Shown here: positions 18,254 to 26,350 of the stretch, one piece after another
How positions within the stretch are numbered: position 1 is the stretch's first letter
Layout of the letters: each line of letters begins with the position of its first letter
Assembly: GCA_027482245.1 (NCBI GenBank)
Contig: JAIXWG010000007.1
Location: forward strand, 62,001-126,000
Source of the DNA: Acetobacteraceae bacterium
GTDB lineage: Bacteria; Pseudomonadota; Alphaproteobacteria; Acetobacterales; Acetobacteraceae
Reading direction: 5' to 3'
Length of the DNA stretch: 64,000 nt
Notes under the pieces: generated by a model
What the model was told of the DNA's origin: nothing
What the model saw: only the letters and a program-made list of their open reading frames with translations
The model's database searches: none
Translations under genes and position numbers: made by a program

Positions 18254-19752
18254 GCGGCCTCCAGCCTCGGCATGCCCTGCGCCACGGCGTAGCGGGCCAG
18301 TGCCGCGGCGCCGCTGGCGGCATCGAGCGGGTTGTCCAGCGCCATCATCGTCGCCACCGCATCGCGCTGTGTCAGGCGCAGCGAAAGCCAGCCGCGGCGG
18401 GACGCATCGGCGAAGGCGATGTGCGGGTCATGGGCGAAGGGCAGGGCGTAGCGCGCGTTGTTCTGGCTGGTGATGGAGGTCGCGACGAATTCGACGGCGC
18501 AGGCGGGCGTCTCCGGGCGGTCGAAATCCGGGCGCAGCTCCGCGGCCATGAAGGCGTGGATGTCCCCGCCGAGCACGAGGGCCGTGCCCTGGTCCCGCCG
18601 ACGGGCCGCGAGCTGGGACAGAAGCCGCGCGCGGGCGGGCTGGTAGCCGTCCCACCCATCGGTCCAGTAGACCGGCGGCGTCTGCCGGCTGCCGAGGCGG
18701 GCCATGCGGGTCTGCTGGGCGATGAGGGTCCAGCGCGTCGTTTCGCGGGCCAGGCCATCGGCGAGCCAGGCTTCCTGCTCCGCGCCCAGGAGGCTGCGGG
18801 CGGGGTCGGCGAGTTCGGCGCAGTTGTCGAAGGTGACGCGGGTGGCGCCGCCGCGGTCGGGCGGCTGGCAGGGCTGCGGGTCGCGGTATTGCCGGTCGTC
18901 CAGCACATGGATCTGCGCCAGGCCGCCAAGGCCGATGCGGCGGTGGATGCGGGCGCTGGCGCCGTTGGGCTTCGCCGATCGCGGCAGCGGCATGTGTTCC
19001 CAGAAGGCCTGGTAGGCCGCGGCGCGGCGGGCGAGGAAGGGGGCGCCGCGCTCCCTCTCCCCGATCTCGCCCCCGTAGTCGTTGGAGACCTCATGGTCGT
19101 CCCAGGTGACGACCCAGGGGCAGGCGGCGTGGGCGGCCTGCAGGTCGGGGTCGCTGCGGTAGAGGGCGTAGCGGGCGCGGTAATCCTCCAGCGTCCTTGC
19201 CGTGGGGCTGGCATGGCTGCGGACCAGATTCCGGCCCCAGCTTGCCTCGTAGATGTAGTCGCCGAGGAAGGCGACGAGGTCCGGGTTGCTGGCGGCGATG
19301 TGGCGATGGGCGGCGTAGAAGCCGTGTTCGTATTGCTGGCAATTGGCGACGGCGATGTGGAGCGGGTCCGTCGCACCCGGCGCGGGGGCGGTGCGGGCGC
19401 GGCCGGTGGGGCTGGCCTCGCCGAGGGCGGTGAAGCGGTAGTGGTACCAGGCGCCGGGGCGGAGGCCCTGGACCTCGATGTGGATCGAATGGGCCTCGGC
19501 GGGCAGGGCCACGGCCTGGCCCTGTGCGACGGGGCGGCGGAAGGCGGCATCCTCCGCGACCATCCACTGCACCGGGACCGTGTCGGGCAGCGCGGCGCCG
19601 GGGGGGGCGATCAGGCGGGTCCAGATGACGAAGCCGGCGGGGCCGGGATCGCCGGAGGCGACGCCGAGGGCGAAGGGCGATGCGCTGGCAGCGCGCGCGG
19701 GCAGCGACAATGCCAGGGCGGGGGCGGCGAGGAGAAGGGAGCGGCGGCGCAT
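18250..19752 (-). CDS. phoD: PhoD-type alkaline phosphatase/phosphodiesterase
   Basis: 500 residues. The N-terminus MRRRSLLLAAPALALSLPARAA is a Tat-like signal. The body has GVASGDPGPAGFVIWTRL, FLGDYIYE, VVTWDDHEVSNDYGG and LVLGGDIHAF, the metal-binding blocks of the PhoD family, which uses Fe and Ca to release phosphate from esters in the periplasm. The coupled sulfotransferase gene follows. No Pho box could be recognised by eye in the 79-base upstream gap. Confidence 0.88.
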   Translation of the reverse strand: MRRRSLLLAAPALALSLPARAASASPFALGVASGDPGPAGFVIWTRLIAPPGAALPDTVPVQWMVAEDAAFRRPVAQGQAVALPAEAHSIHIEVQGLRPGAWYHYRFTALGEASPTGRARTAPAPGATDPLHIAVANCQQYEHGFYAAHRHIAASNPDLVAFLGDYIYEASWGRNLVRSHASPTARTLEDYRARYALYRSDPDLQAAHAACPWVVTWDDHEVSNDYGGEIGERERGAPFLARRAAAYQAFWEHMPLPRSAKPNGASARIHRRIGLGGLAQIHVLDDRQYRDPQPCQPPDRGGATRVTFDNCAELADPARSLLGAEQEAWLADGLARETTRWTLIAQQTRMARLGSRQTPPVYWTDGWDGYQPARARLLSQLAARRRDQGTALVLGGDIHAFMAAELRPDFDRPETPACAVEFVATSITSQNNARYALPFAHDPHIAFADASRRGWLSLRLTQRDAVATMMALDNPLDAASGAAALARYAVAQGMPRLEAA

Positions 19753-19831
19753 GCGGCAGTCTCCCCCGGATCGGGGGCGGGCGCCATCGCCGGCATTAGG
19801 TCACTACTATGACTTTAACCGATTATGCCGA

Positions 19832-20176
19832 TTATGCGTCTTTAGTCGCGTTTTCGCGGGGGCGGTGGAACGAGCAGAGGTCGAGGAAGGTGGGGTAATG
19901 GTCCAGCGCCTCCCATTCCTGGCGGATGCGCCGCAGCACCGCGTCGCGGTCGCCGCCGCACCAGGGGGCGCTGGGCGGGTTGGCATAGGGGCTGGTGACG
20001 GCAATGAAACCCTGGTCGAGCATGAGACCGACGAAATGCAGCATGCGGTCGGTGTCGTCCTTGCCGGGGGGCGTTCCCGTGAGGTCGCGAAGCGCGTTGA
20101 GGAGGCTGGGAAAGGTCACGTCATCGATCGTGGCATAATCCCAGAAGTCGGCGACTTTTTCCTTCATGGTTGGCAC
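19832..20176 (-). CDS. Candidate immunity protein, distal copy
   Basis: 114 residues, acidic, with no signal peptide. Over 106 residues it shares 89 identical positions (84%) with the neighbouring gene; differences are scattered and the tail adds RENATKDA. Key blocks are ATIDDVTFPS, FVGLMLDQGFIAV and RIRQEWEALDH. The GTG at 20174-20176 corresponds to the ATG of the other copy; the ATG three codons in is possible. It follows a toxin-like gene and a first immunity copy on the same strand. The immunity role is inferred from position, size and acidity. Confidence 0.65.
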   Translation of the reverse strand: MPTMKEKVADFWDYATIDDVTFPSLLNALRDLTGTPPGKDDTDRMLHFVGLMLDQGFIAVTSPYANPPSAPWCGGDRDAVLRRIRQEWEALDHYPTFLDLCSFHRPRENATKDA

Positions 20177-20198
20177 GGCGCGATCTCTGGTGCGGGTG

Positions 20199-20224
20199 TT
20201 TCAGGGCGGCTGCGAAAGCCGGGG
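20199..20224 (-). pseudogene. Decayed 3' fragment of the toxin gene between the immunity copies
   Basis: This stretch matches the toxin 3' end at 20599-20622: the blocks TTTC, CGGC and AAGCCGGGG occur in the same order. It lies 23 bases upstream of the distal immunity start, as the toxin end lies 24 bases upstream of the proximal one. The 400-base offset equals that between the immunity copies. It suggests that toxin tip plus immunity gene was duplicated as a unit and the tip then decayed. The match is short. Confidence 0.4.
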
Positions 20225-20254
20225 TAACCATGAACGGAAGCCGGCCTGAAGCCG

Positions 20255-20575
20255 TCAGGGCCGGTGGAACCAGCAGAGGTCGAGGAAGGTGGGCTCATGG
20301 TCGAGCGCCTCCCATTCCTGGCGGATGCGCCGCAGCACCGCGTCGCGGTCGCCGCCGCACCAGGGCTCACCCGGGGGATCGGCATAGGGGCTGGAGACGG
20401 CGATGAAGCCCTGATCGAGCATGAGACCGACGAAATTCAGCATGCGTTCGGTGTCGTCCTGGCCAGGAGGCGTCTCCGTGAGCTCCCGCAACGCGTCCAG
20501 CACGCTGGGAAAGGTCACGTCGTCGATCGTGGCGTATTCCCAGAAGCCAGAAACCTCTTCCTTCATGGTGGGCAT
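20255..20575 (-). CDS. Candidate immunity protein, proximal copy
   Basis: 106 residues, acidic (many Asp and Glu, few Lys), cytoplasmic by absence of a signal. It follows the toxin-like gene by 10 bases, and a GAGG eight bases before the first ATG supports the start. It is 84% identical to the next gene downstream. Charge changes dominate the differences (K7E, K39Q, Y94E, G34E), as expected of immunity proteins tuned to different toxin surfaces. I cannot name a family; CGGDRDAVLRRIRQEW and FLDLCWF are its most distinctive blocks. Confidence 0.7.
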   Translation of the reverse strand: MPTMKEEVSGFWEYATIDDVTFPSVLDALRELTETPPGQDDTERMLNFVGLMLDQGFIAVSSPYADPPGEPWCGGDRDAVLRRIRQEWEALDHEPTFLDLCWFHRP

Positions 20576-20585
20576 GTTGGCGGCC

Positions 20586-21404
20586 TCAAAAATGGAATTT
20601 TCGGACGGCGGTGAAGCCGGGGATGTTGATGTCGATCGATGGGCTGCCGCTGGACGTCAATGGTCGATACCCAACGACTGTACCGTCATCGAGGCGGTAC
20701 ATTCGACCGGGATGGCCTCGAGGCGTTATATCGACCGCGCCCCTGCCTTGTATCAGCCGGCCGAGCATCGCTTCGGCTGCCGCCTGCCCTCCGGGCAGGG
20801 TACGGGTTTGGGGTCTCGCGCGGCCGTTTTGCACTCCAATAGGCTGGCCCCCGGGGGCGATCATGTCCACGAGTTCCCGACTGCGCGGAGAGATCGGGGG
20901 AGCCTGCGGCGCTGGCGCTGATGGCCGGGCGCCGGGTGTCTGAGGGGTACCGCCGCCGCCGCCACCCTCCGGGATGACGCCCCTCGGGCCGCCGACCATC
21001 CCGCCGTCGGGCCGCTTCGCCATCGCCGGGATGATGACGCTGTCTTCCAGCAGGTTGCGGCGACGAAGCACCACGCCGCGATACCCGCCAATGCCAGGCG
21101 CTGAGGTAGCCGCGCCACCAGAGTGCGCCCCGGGCCCGGGGCGGTCGTCCCTGCCGCTGCTGGAGGGAGGCGCGCCCCGCGTATGCGCCGCCACGGGCTG
21201 GCCGTTGCGGACATAGGCGCGGACATGCACGACACCGCCTGCGGGCTTGGCGCCCTGCTTGGGTTCGCTGCCGTAGAGCGCCTGGAACCCATCGCTCACC
21301 CAGGCGCGCCAGGCACCGTTTTCCGGGTGACTTGTCCGCCAGTATCGCTCATCCGCGACGGCGGCGCCGAGGCGCGCCGCATCGATCGGTACCTTGTCCG
21401 ACAT
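20586..21404 (-). CDS. Candidate polymorphic toxin with RNase-like C-terminal tip
   Basis: 272 residues. Residues 1-75 form a small domain ending VVHVRAYVRNGQPVAAHTR, a type of motif met in phage-linked and polymorphic-toxin proteins. Residues about 80-190 are a Gly/Pro-rich linker with GGGGGG. The last 75 residues (from about 198) read GGQAAAEAMLGRLIQG, GRMYRLDDGTVVGYRP, SGSPSIDINIPG and KFHF; the pattern 'dGt.v.yR..s.SG.psIdInip...KihF' recalls C-terminal tips of polymorphic toxins believed to be RNases. There is no signal peptide and no PAAR or Rhs part. Small acidic genes follow at once. Activity is inferred, not shown. Confidence 0.65.
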   Translation of the reverse strand: MSDKVPIDAARLGAAVADERYWRTSHPENGAWRAWVSDGFQALYGSEPKQGAKPAGGVVHVRAYVRNGQPVAAHTRGAPPSSSGRDDRPGPGAHSGGAATSAPGIGGYRGVVLRRRNLLEDSVIIPAMAKRPDGGMVGGPRGVIPEGGGGGGTPQTPGARPSAPAPQAPPISPRSRELVDMIAPGGQPIGVQNGRARPQTRTLPGGQAAAEAMLGRLIQGRGAVDITPRGHPGRMYRLDDGTVVGYRPLTSSGSPSIDINIPGFTAVRKFHF

Positions 21405-21694
21405 GCGCAGGGTTCTCCGTAGCCGGGGGGCCGCTTGCCCCTCGGTCAGGTGGAACGGGAAGGAAGGTTGCCGGGACGCGTGCCGCGGCGGGGTCAGGAT
21501 GGCCGCGGCGGGGCCATGCGGGGCGCTGGACGCGATCCGGCCCGGGGCGGCGCTATCATCGCATCAGGCGAGCTGTTTTTCAAGGCTTTTATTCCCATCG
21601 GACGCCGCTCCGTCTGCCCGTGGTCCGCCTTTGTGGCCCCCCGCCCCGCCCTGTGGGACAGTCGCCTCACCAACGCATCGGGAGGGCGCCGCGC

Positions 21695-22582
21695 ATGGCC
21701 CGGATCGGATTTATCGGCCTCGGCAACATGGGCGCGCCGATGGCGCGCAACCTGGTGAAGGCGGGGCATCAGGTCGCGTGCTTCGACCTCTCCACCGCCG
21801 CCATGGCCGGCGTCACCGGCGCCAGGGCGGCGGCCAGCGCGGCGGATGCCGCGACGGGGGCGGATTTCGTCATCACCATGCTCCCCGCCGGCCAGCATGT
21901 GCGGGATGCCGTGCTCGGCGCGGGGGGCATCGCCGCGGCCGCGCCCCCCGATGCCGTGCTGGTCGACTGCTCCACCATCGATGTCGCGACGGCGCGGGCG
22001 GTGGCGGAGGGCTGCGGCCGCGCCTTCCTCGATGCCCCCGTCTCCGGCGGCGTGATGGGGGCGGAAGGGGCGACGCTGACCTTCATGGTCGGCGGCGATG
22101 ACACGGCCTTCGCGAAGGCGGAGCCGATCCTCCGGCAGATGGGCCGCACCGTCGTGCATTGCGGGGGCGCGGGCGCCGGCCAGGCGGCCAAGGCCTGCAA
22201 CAACATGATGCTGGCGGCGACCATGATCGTGACGGCGGAGGCCTTCGTGCTGGCGGAAAGCCTCGGCCTGTCCCACCAGGCGCTGTTCGACGTGGCGAGC
22301 AAATCCTCCGGCCAGTCCTGGAGCCTGACGACCTATTGCCCTGTCCCCGGCCCGGTGCCGGGCAGCCCCGCCAATCGCGGCTACCAGCCCGGCTTCTCGG
22401 CGGCGCTGATGCTGAAGGACCTCGGCCTGGCCGTGGGCGCGGCGGAGGCCGGGGGCGTGGCGACGCCGGTCGGGGCGCGGGCGCTCGACCTCTACCGCAG
22501 CTTCGTGGAGCAGGGCGGGGCGGGGCGCGACTTCTCCGGCATCATCGAATTCCTGCGCGGCCAGGGCACCGCTACGGGGTGA
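21695..22582 (+). CDS. mmsB: 3-hydroxyisobutyrate dehydrogenase-type NAD(P) oxidoreductase
   Basis: 295 residues. It has the N-terminal dinucleotide motif IGFIGLGNMGAPMARNLVKAGH, the substrate segment DAPVSGGVMGAEGATLTFMVGG, the catalytic lysine in GAGQAAKACNNMMLAA and the C-terminal FSAALMLKDLGLA. These fit 3-hydroxyisobutyrate dehydrogenase of valine degradation, though related tartronate-semialdehyde reductases look alike. GGAGGG eight bases before the ATG supports the start. A 290-base gap upstream (21405-21694) holds no recognised gene. Confidence 0.83.
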   Translation: MARIGFIGLGNMGAPMARNLVKAGHQVACFDLSTAAMAGVTGARAAASAADAATGADFVITMLPAGQHVRDAVLGAGGIAAAAPPDAVLVDCSTIDVATARAVAEGCGRAFLDAPVSGGVMGAEGATLTFMVGGDDTAFAKAEPILRQMGRTVVHCGGAGAGQAAKACNNMMLAATMIVTAEAFVLAESLGLSHQALFDVASKSSGQSWSLTTYCPVPGPVPGSPANRGYQPGFSAALMLKDLGLAVGAAEAGGVATPVGARALDLYRSFVEQGGAGRDFSGIIEFLRGQGTATG

Positions 22583-23201
22583 GCGCGGCGCGCAGCGGCC
22601 AGCCGCGTTCCAGGCGCTTGCAGAGCGTGGCGTACGCAATGCCGGTGCGCGACGCGGCTTCCCGCAGCGTGACCTCCCGGCCGCCCATCACGATCAGCCG
22701 GCGCGGCACGCCCGCCCGCGGTGGCGATTTCCGCCACTGGCTGTTGGACGGGGAGAAGGGGCGGGCCGGGTCGATCCGCACCAGGCGGTGCAGGCGGGTC
22801 GGGCGGCGGCCGACATCGGCCAGGAAATTCGCATAGCCCTTGCCGCCCGGCGCCCGCCACCGCGCGCAGACCGGCGCCTTGCCGCGATGGAGCATGCTCT
22901 GCCAGGCCTGGTATTCCGGGCGCCGCCGGTCGTCCCGCCGCGCGCCGTGGCGCGTCGCGCGGTCCCGCACTACATCGTCGCGCAGGCAGCCGCAGCTGAC
23001 GGTGTGGCCGGACAGCAGCGAATCCTCCCGCACCACCGCCGTGCCGCCGCAATCGCAGTCGCAGGACCAGCGGCGGCGGGCGAAGCGGCCGCGCCAGACA
23101 TAGGGATCGGCCTCCGCCGCCACCGTGAGGCGGCCGAAGCGGTCGCCCGGTGCCACGGTGGTGGCGCGGGTGGTCGCGGGGCGGCGTGCGGCGTCGGTCA
23201 C
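22572..23201 (-). CDS. Phage-like zinc-binding protein with AP2/HNH-like middle and HTH
   Basis: 209 residues from a GTG at 23199-23201. Residues 20-80 hold GDRFGRLTV and the cysteine set CDCDCGG...SCGCL, seen in many phage-encoded DNA-binding proteins. The middle (YQAWQSML, VCARW, FLADVGRRP, RIDPARPFSPSNSQW) resembles phage AP2/HNH-type modules. The C-terminus REAASRTGIAYATLCKRLERGW is a helix-turn-helix. Upstream in-frame sequence would overlap dinB, so the later GTG is chosen. It overlaps the convergent dehydrogenase gene by 11 bases. It may be a stray phage or homing-nuclease relic. Confidence 0.65.
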   Translation of the reverse strand: MTDAARRPATTRATTVAPGDRFGRLTVAAEADPYVWRGRFARRRWSCDCDCGGTAVVREDSLLSGHTVSCGCLRDDVVRDRATRHGARRDDRRRPEYQAWQSMLHRGKAPVCARWRAPGGKGYANFLADVGRRPTRLHRLVRIDPARPFSPSNSQWRKSPPRAGVPRRLIVMGGREVTLREAASRTGIAYATLCKRLERGWPLRAALTP

Positions 23202-23289
23202 GGCATCTGGAACAGGCCTGAGGCGCGTGGGTTGCGGGTATGGCCGGGCGCATCCTCCCGCATCGCGGGCCGGGGCCGCAACAACGCCG

Positions 23290-24570
23290 TCACGCCTTCC
23301 GGGGCTTGCCCCCGGGCACCAGGCCCCGCCCGCTGCCGATGGCATCCGCGCCGAAGCGGGCGCGCAGCTTCTCCACCGCCGCCCAGCGGGCGGCGCGGCG
23401 GGCGGCGTCGGGATCGGCCAGGTCGGGCAGGTCCGCCTGGTCCCCGGGCGCCAGGGGCTGCGCGCCGATGCCGATCAGGCGGAAGGCCGCGCCCGTCGCC
23501 TCCCGCGCCAGGAGGGGCCTGGCGGCGGCGAACAGCGTCTCCGGCAGGCGGGTCGGGCGGGGCAGGCGGACATTGCGGGTGCGGGTCTGGAACTGCGCGG
23601 TCTTGAGCTTCAGCACGACGCCGGAGGCCGCGACACCCTTGTCCGCCAGCCGCCGGCCGAGCTTCTCGCACAGCCGCCAGAGCGGCGCCTCCAGCGCGGC
23701 CAGGTCACGGAGGTCGGTGTCGAAGGTCGTCTCGGCGGAGATGCTCTTGGCCTCCCGCGCCGGGTCGATGCGGCGGTTGTCCTCGCCGCGGGCTCGGGCG
23801 GCCAAGCCCGGGCCATCCTCCCCGAAGCGCTTCGCGGCGTCGCGGGGGTCGAGCAGCGCCAACTGGCCCAGCCGGGTGAAGCCGGAAGCCTCCAAACGGC
23901 GGGCCAGTGCGGGGCCGACGCCGGGCAGCAGGGTCACGGGCTGGGTGGCGAGCCATTCCCGCGCTTCGTCCTGCGCCAGCACGGCGAAGCCGCGGGGCTT
24001 GTCGCGCTCCGCCGCCAGCTTGGCGAGCAGCCGGTTGGGGGCGAGGCCGATGGAGACGGTGATGCCGACCTGCCGTTCCACGTCCCGGGCGAAGCGGGCG
24101 AGGGTGACGGCGGGGGGCGCCCGGTGCAGCGCCTCCGTCCCCGACAGGTCCAGCACCGCCTCGTCGATCGACAGCGGCTGCACCAGCGGCGTCAGGCTTT
24201 CCATGAGTTCGCGCACCTGCCGGGCGGCGGCCACGTATTTCGCCATGTCCGGCTTGATGACGACGGCGTCCGGGCAGGCGGCCAGCGCCTTGAACATCGG
24301 CATGGCGCTGCGGACGCCGCGGGTGCGCGCGACGTAGCAGGCCGCGGCGACGACGCCCCGCCGGCCGCCACCGACGATGACGGGGCGCGTCGCGAGTTCC
24401 GGCCGGTCCCGCTTCTCGACGCTGGCATAGAAGGCGTCGCAATCGACATGCGCGACGGACAGGGTGAAGAGCGACTGATGCGCCACCACCCGGCGTGACC
24501 CGCAGGCGGGGCAGGGGGGCGGGCGCGGCGGGTCGGTCGTGGTGAAGCAGTCGCGGCAGAGGCCCGGCAT
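23290..24570 (-). CDS. dinB: DNA polymerase IV with N-terminal zinc ribbon
   Basis: 426 residues. The Y-family core has AHVDCDAFYASVEKRD (Asp43, Asp45), the YVARTRGVRSAMPM segment, and SIDEAVLDL (Asp136, Glu137), all catalytic. Before it, residues 1-30 hold CRDC...CPAC, a likely zinc ribbon. The C-terminal little-finger region is complete. It performs error-prone translesion synthesis. ATG at 24568-24570 sits one base after the stop of the membrane-protein gene upstream, so the genes are in one transcript; no LexA box was recognised. Confidence 0.88.
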   Translation of the reverse strand: MPGLCRDCFTTTDPPRPPPCPACGSRRVVAHQSLFTLSVAHVDCDAFYASVEKRDRPELATRPVIVGGGRRGVVAAACYVARTRGVRSAMPMFKALAACPDAVVIKPDMAKYVAAARQVRELMESLTPLVQPLSIDEAVLDLSGTEALHRAPPAVTLARFARDVERQVGITVSIGLAPNRLLAKLAAERDKPRGFAVLAQDEAREWLATQPVTLLPGVGPALARRLEASGFTRLGQLALLDPRDAAKRFGEDGPGLAARARGEDNRRIDPAREAKSISAETTFDTDLRDLAALEAPLWRLCEKLGRRLADKGVAASGVVLKLKTAQFQTRTRNVRLPRPTRLPETLFAAARPLLAREATGAAFRLIGIGAQPLAPGDQADLPDLADPDAARRAARWAAVEKLRARFGADAIGSGRGLVPGGKPRKA

Positions 24571-24571
24571 C

Positions 24572-24967
24572 TCAGCGCCGCCGTCCCGGCCAGCGCAGCA
24601 GCGGCAGCACCACGATGGCGGCCAGCAGGGCGGCATAGGCCATGCGACCCGGCGCGATGAGGCGTTCGAACCAGAAGCCGAGGTCGCGGTCCCGCAGCAG
24701 CGCCACCAGGATGCCATCCACGAGCAGCGTCAGCGCCAGGCCGGTCAGGCCCATCAGCAGCCGGTCGCGGAAGCCGGACTGGACCTCGAACAGCGCCGCG
24801 ACGGCCGGGGCGAGCACGACCATGGCGAGGAACAGGGGCGAGGTCTCCGCCGCGATGGCGCCGGTCGGGCCGAACCACTCCTCGAAGAACAGCACGCGGA
24901 GGGCGCCCAGCATCGAGTCGATGGCGAAGATCACGCCGAACCAGAAGGCACCCGCCGCGACCGGCAC
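24572..24967 (-). CDS. Small integral membrane protein, unknown function
   Basis: 131 residues with about four hydrophobic segments (residues 5-25, 45-62, 70-90 and 108-124) and a basic tail RWPGRRR. The GTG start at 24965-24967 lies one base after the stop of the ROK kinase gene (TGAGGTG), and the stop is one base before dinB, so kinase, membrane protein and dinB read as an operon. I do not recognise the family. Confidence 0.6.
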   Translation of the reverse strand: MPVAAGAFWFGVIFAIDSMLGALRVLFFEEWFGPTGAIAAETSPLFLAMVVLAPAVAALFEVQSGFRDRLLMGLTGLALTLLVDGILVALLRDRDLGFWFERLIAPGRMAYAALLAAIVVLPLLRWPGRRR

Positions 24968-24968
24968 C

Positions 24969-25847
24969 TCAGGGCCAGAGCCGCGCGGCGCCGAGCACGC
25001 CGGAACTGTCGCCGTGGGCGGCGGGCACCACGGGGGTTGTGCAGAGGTCGGAGAAGACGTGGCGGGGGATCAGCCGGGGCAGGGCCTCGTACAGATGCGC
25101 CATGTTGGAGAGGCCGCCACCGAGCACGATCACCTCCGGGTCCAGCAGGTTGATGACGGCGGCGAGCGCCCGGGCCAGGCGTTCGGCGTGCCGGTCCAGC
25201 GCGGCCTGCGCCACGGCATCGCCGGCGGCGGCGCGGGCGGGCAGCTGGCTGGCATCCCGCGCGCCGGGGCCATCGGCATCGGCGGCGAGTGCGGGGCCGC
25301 AGAGGAAGCTCTCGATGCAGCCGCGCTGGCCGCACCAGCAGGCGGGGCCGGGGTGTTCGGCCGGGGTCATCCAGGGCAGCGGGTTGTGCCCCCATTCGCC
25401 GGCGACGCGGTTGCGGCCCTGCACCAGCCGCCCCTCCACCACCAGGCCGCCGCCGACTCCGGTGCCGAGGATGACGGCGAAGCCCGATCCGGGGCGGTCA
25501 TGGAATTCGCTCATCGCCAGGCAGTTGGCGTCATTCGCCAGGCGCACGGGACGGCCGATGGCGGCGGCGAGGTCGGCGGCCAGGGGCTGGCCGTTCAGGC
25601 AGGTGGAATTGGCGCCGCGGATCAGGCCGGTGACCGGGTTCTCGCTGCCCGGGATCCCGATGCCGATGGTGGCGGTGCTGCCGATCTCGGCTTCCGCCGC
25701 GGCGACCAGGGCGGCGATCTGCGCGACCGTCGCCTGGTAGCCCGCGGGGGTGGGCGCGCGGCGACGCAGCCGGATGGCGCTGCCCGGGTCGAGGGCCGCG
25801 ATCTCCGTCTTGGTGCCGCCCAGGTCGATGCCGATGCGCCAGGTCAT
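24969..25847 (-). CDS. ROK-family sugar kinase (fructokinase/N-acetylglucosamine kinase type)
   Basis: 292 residues. The phosphate motif GIDLGGTKTE opens the protein, GTGVGGGLVVEG is the second glycine-rich site, and the ROK zinc site is HNPLPW...CWCGQRGCIESFLCGP. It should phosphorylate a hexose with ATP in the cytoplasm; the family's fructokinase branch is plausible but specificity is not settled by sequence. ATG at 25845-25847 is chosen over a residue 12 codons upstream because it directly precedes the conserved strand. Confidence 0.85.
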   Translation of the reverse strand: MTWRIGIDLGGTKTEIAALDPGSAIRLRRRAPTPAGYQATVAQIAALVAAAEAEIGSTATIGIGIPGSENPVTGLIRGANSTCLNGQPLAADLAAAIGRPVRLANDANCLAMSEFHDRPGSGFAVILGTGVGGGLVVEGRLVQGRNRVAGEWGHNPLPWMTPAEHPGPACWCGQRGCIESFLCGPALAADADGPGARDASQLPARAAAGDAVAQAALDRHAERLARALAAVINLLDPEVIVLGGGLSNMAHLYEALPRLIPRHVFSDLCTTPVVPAAHGDSSGVLGAARLWP

Positions 25848-25929
25848 GCAACGCAGGGTGGCGGGACGGGGGCGACGAATCAAGAACGGGTCGCTTGCCC
25901 TGGCGGGGCACAGGTGATGGAATCAGCGG

Positions 25930-26163
25930 ATGAGCGAGACATTGCTGGATGTGCAGGGGCTGACCTGCCCGCTGCCGGTGCTGAAGGCCAACAAGGCCCT
26001 GCGATCCCTGGCGGCCGGGGCGCGGCTGACCGTGCTGGCGACCGACCCGGCCAGCGTGAAGGATTTTCGCGCGTTCGCCGCGGAGACGGGGCACGCGCTG
26101 GTCGGGTTCTCCGAGGACAAGGGCGTCTATCGCTTCACGCTGCGCAAGCGCGAGGACGGCTGA
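25930..26163 (+). CDS. TusA-like sulfur-carrier protein
   Basis: 77 residues, full length for the family. The active cysteine is in TCPLPVLKANKAL (CPxP motif), and the rest follows the TusA fold to RFTLRKRE. Such proteins relay persulfide sulfur for tRNA thiolation or molybdenum-cofactor maturation; two molybdoenzymes lie in this window, but a link is speculation. It is followed by an array of short hairpins. Confidence 0.85.
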   Translation: MSETLLDVQGLTCPLPVLKANKALRSLAAGARLTVLATDPASVKDFRAFAAETGHALVGFSEDKGVYRFTLRKREDG

Positions 26164-26343
26164 CCCGCGACGCGGGCGGGGAGGGACGAATGATGCCGAC
26201 GGTACGATCGAACAATCTGCGGCCGGCGAAGTCGGCCGAGGCCGCGAATGCGGCCCGCCGGGAGTCCGGCGAGCCAAGCGCGCGAAGCGCGCGCCCGGCG
26301 ACTGAGGGTAGGCAAAGCATACCGGCGAGCCGCCGCAGGCGGC
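26164..26343. repeat. Array of short stable hairpins between tusA-like and HDAC-like genes
   Basis: Within 180 bases there are six short inverted repeats: 26164-26176, 26221-26237 (GGCCG/CGGCC), 26240-26255 (GGCCGC/GCGGCC), 26278-26292 (GCGCGC-GAA-GCGCGC), 26307-26323 (GGTA/TACC, one mismatch inside) and 26329-26343 (GCCGCC-GCA-GGCGGC). The phrase CCGGCGAG occurs twice. The stop codon region of the tusA-like gene touches the first, which could act as a terminator. Role otherwise unknown. Confidence 0.6.
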
Positions 26344-26350
26344 CGCTGGT

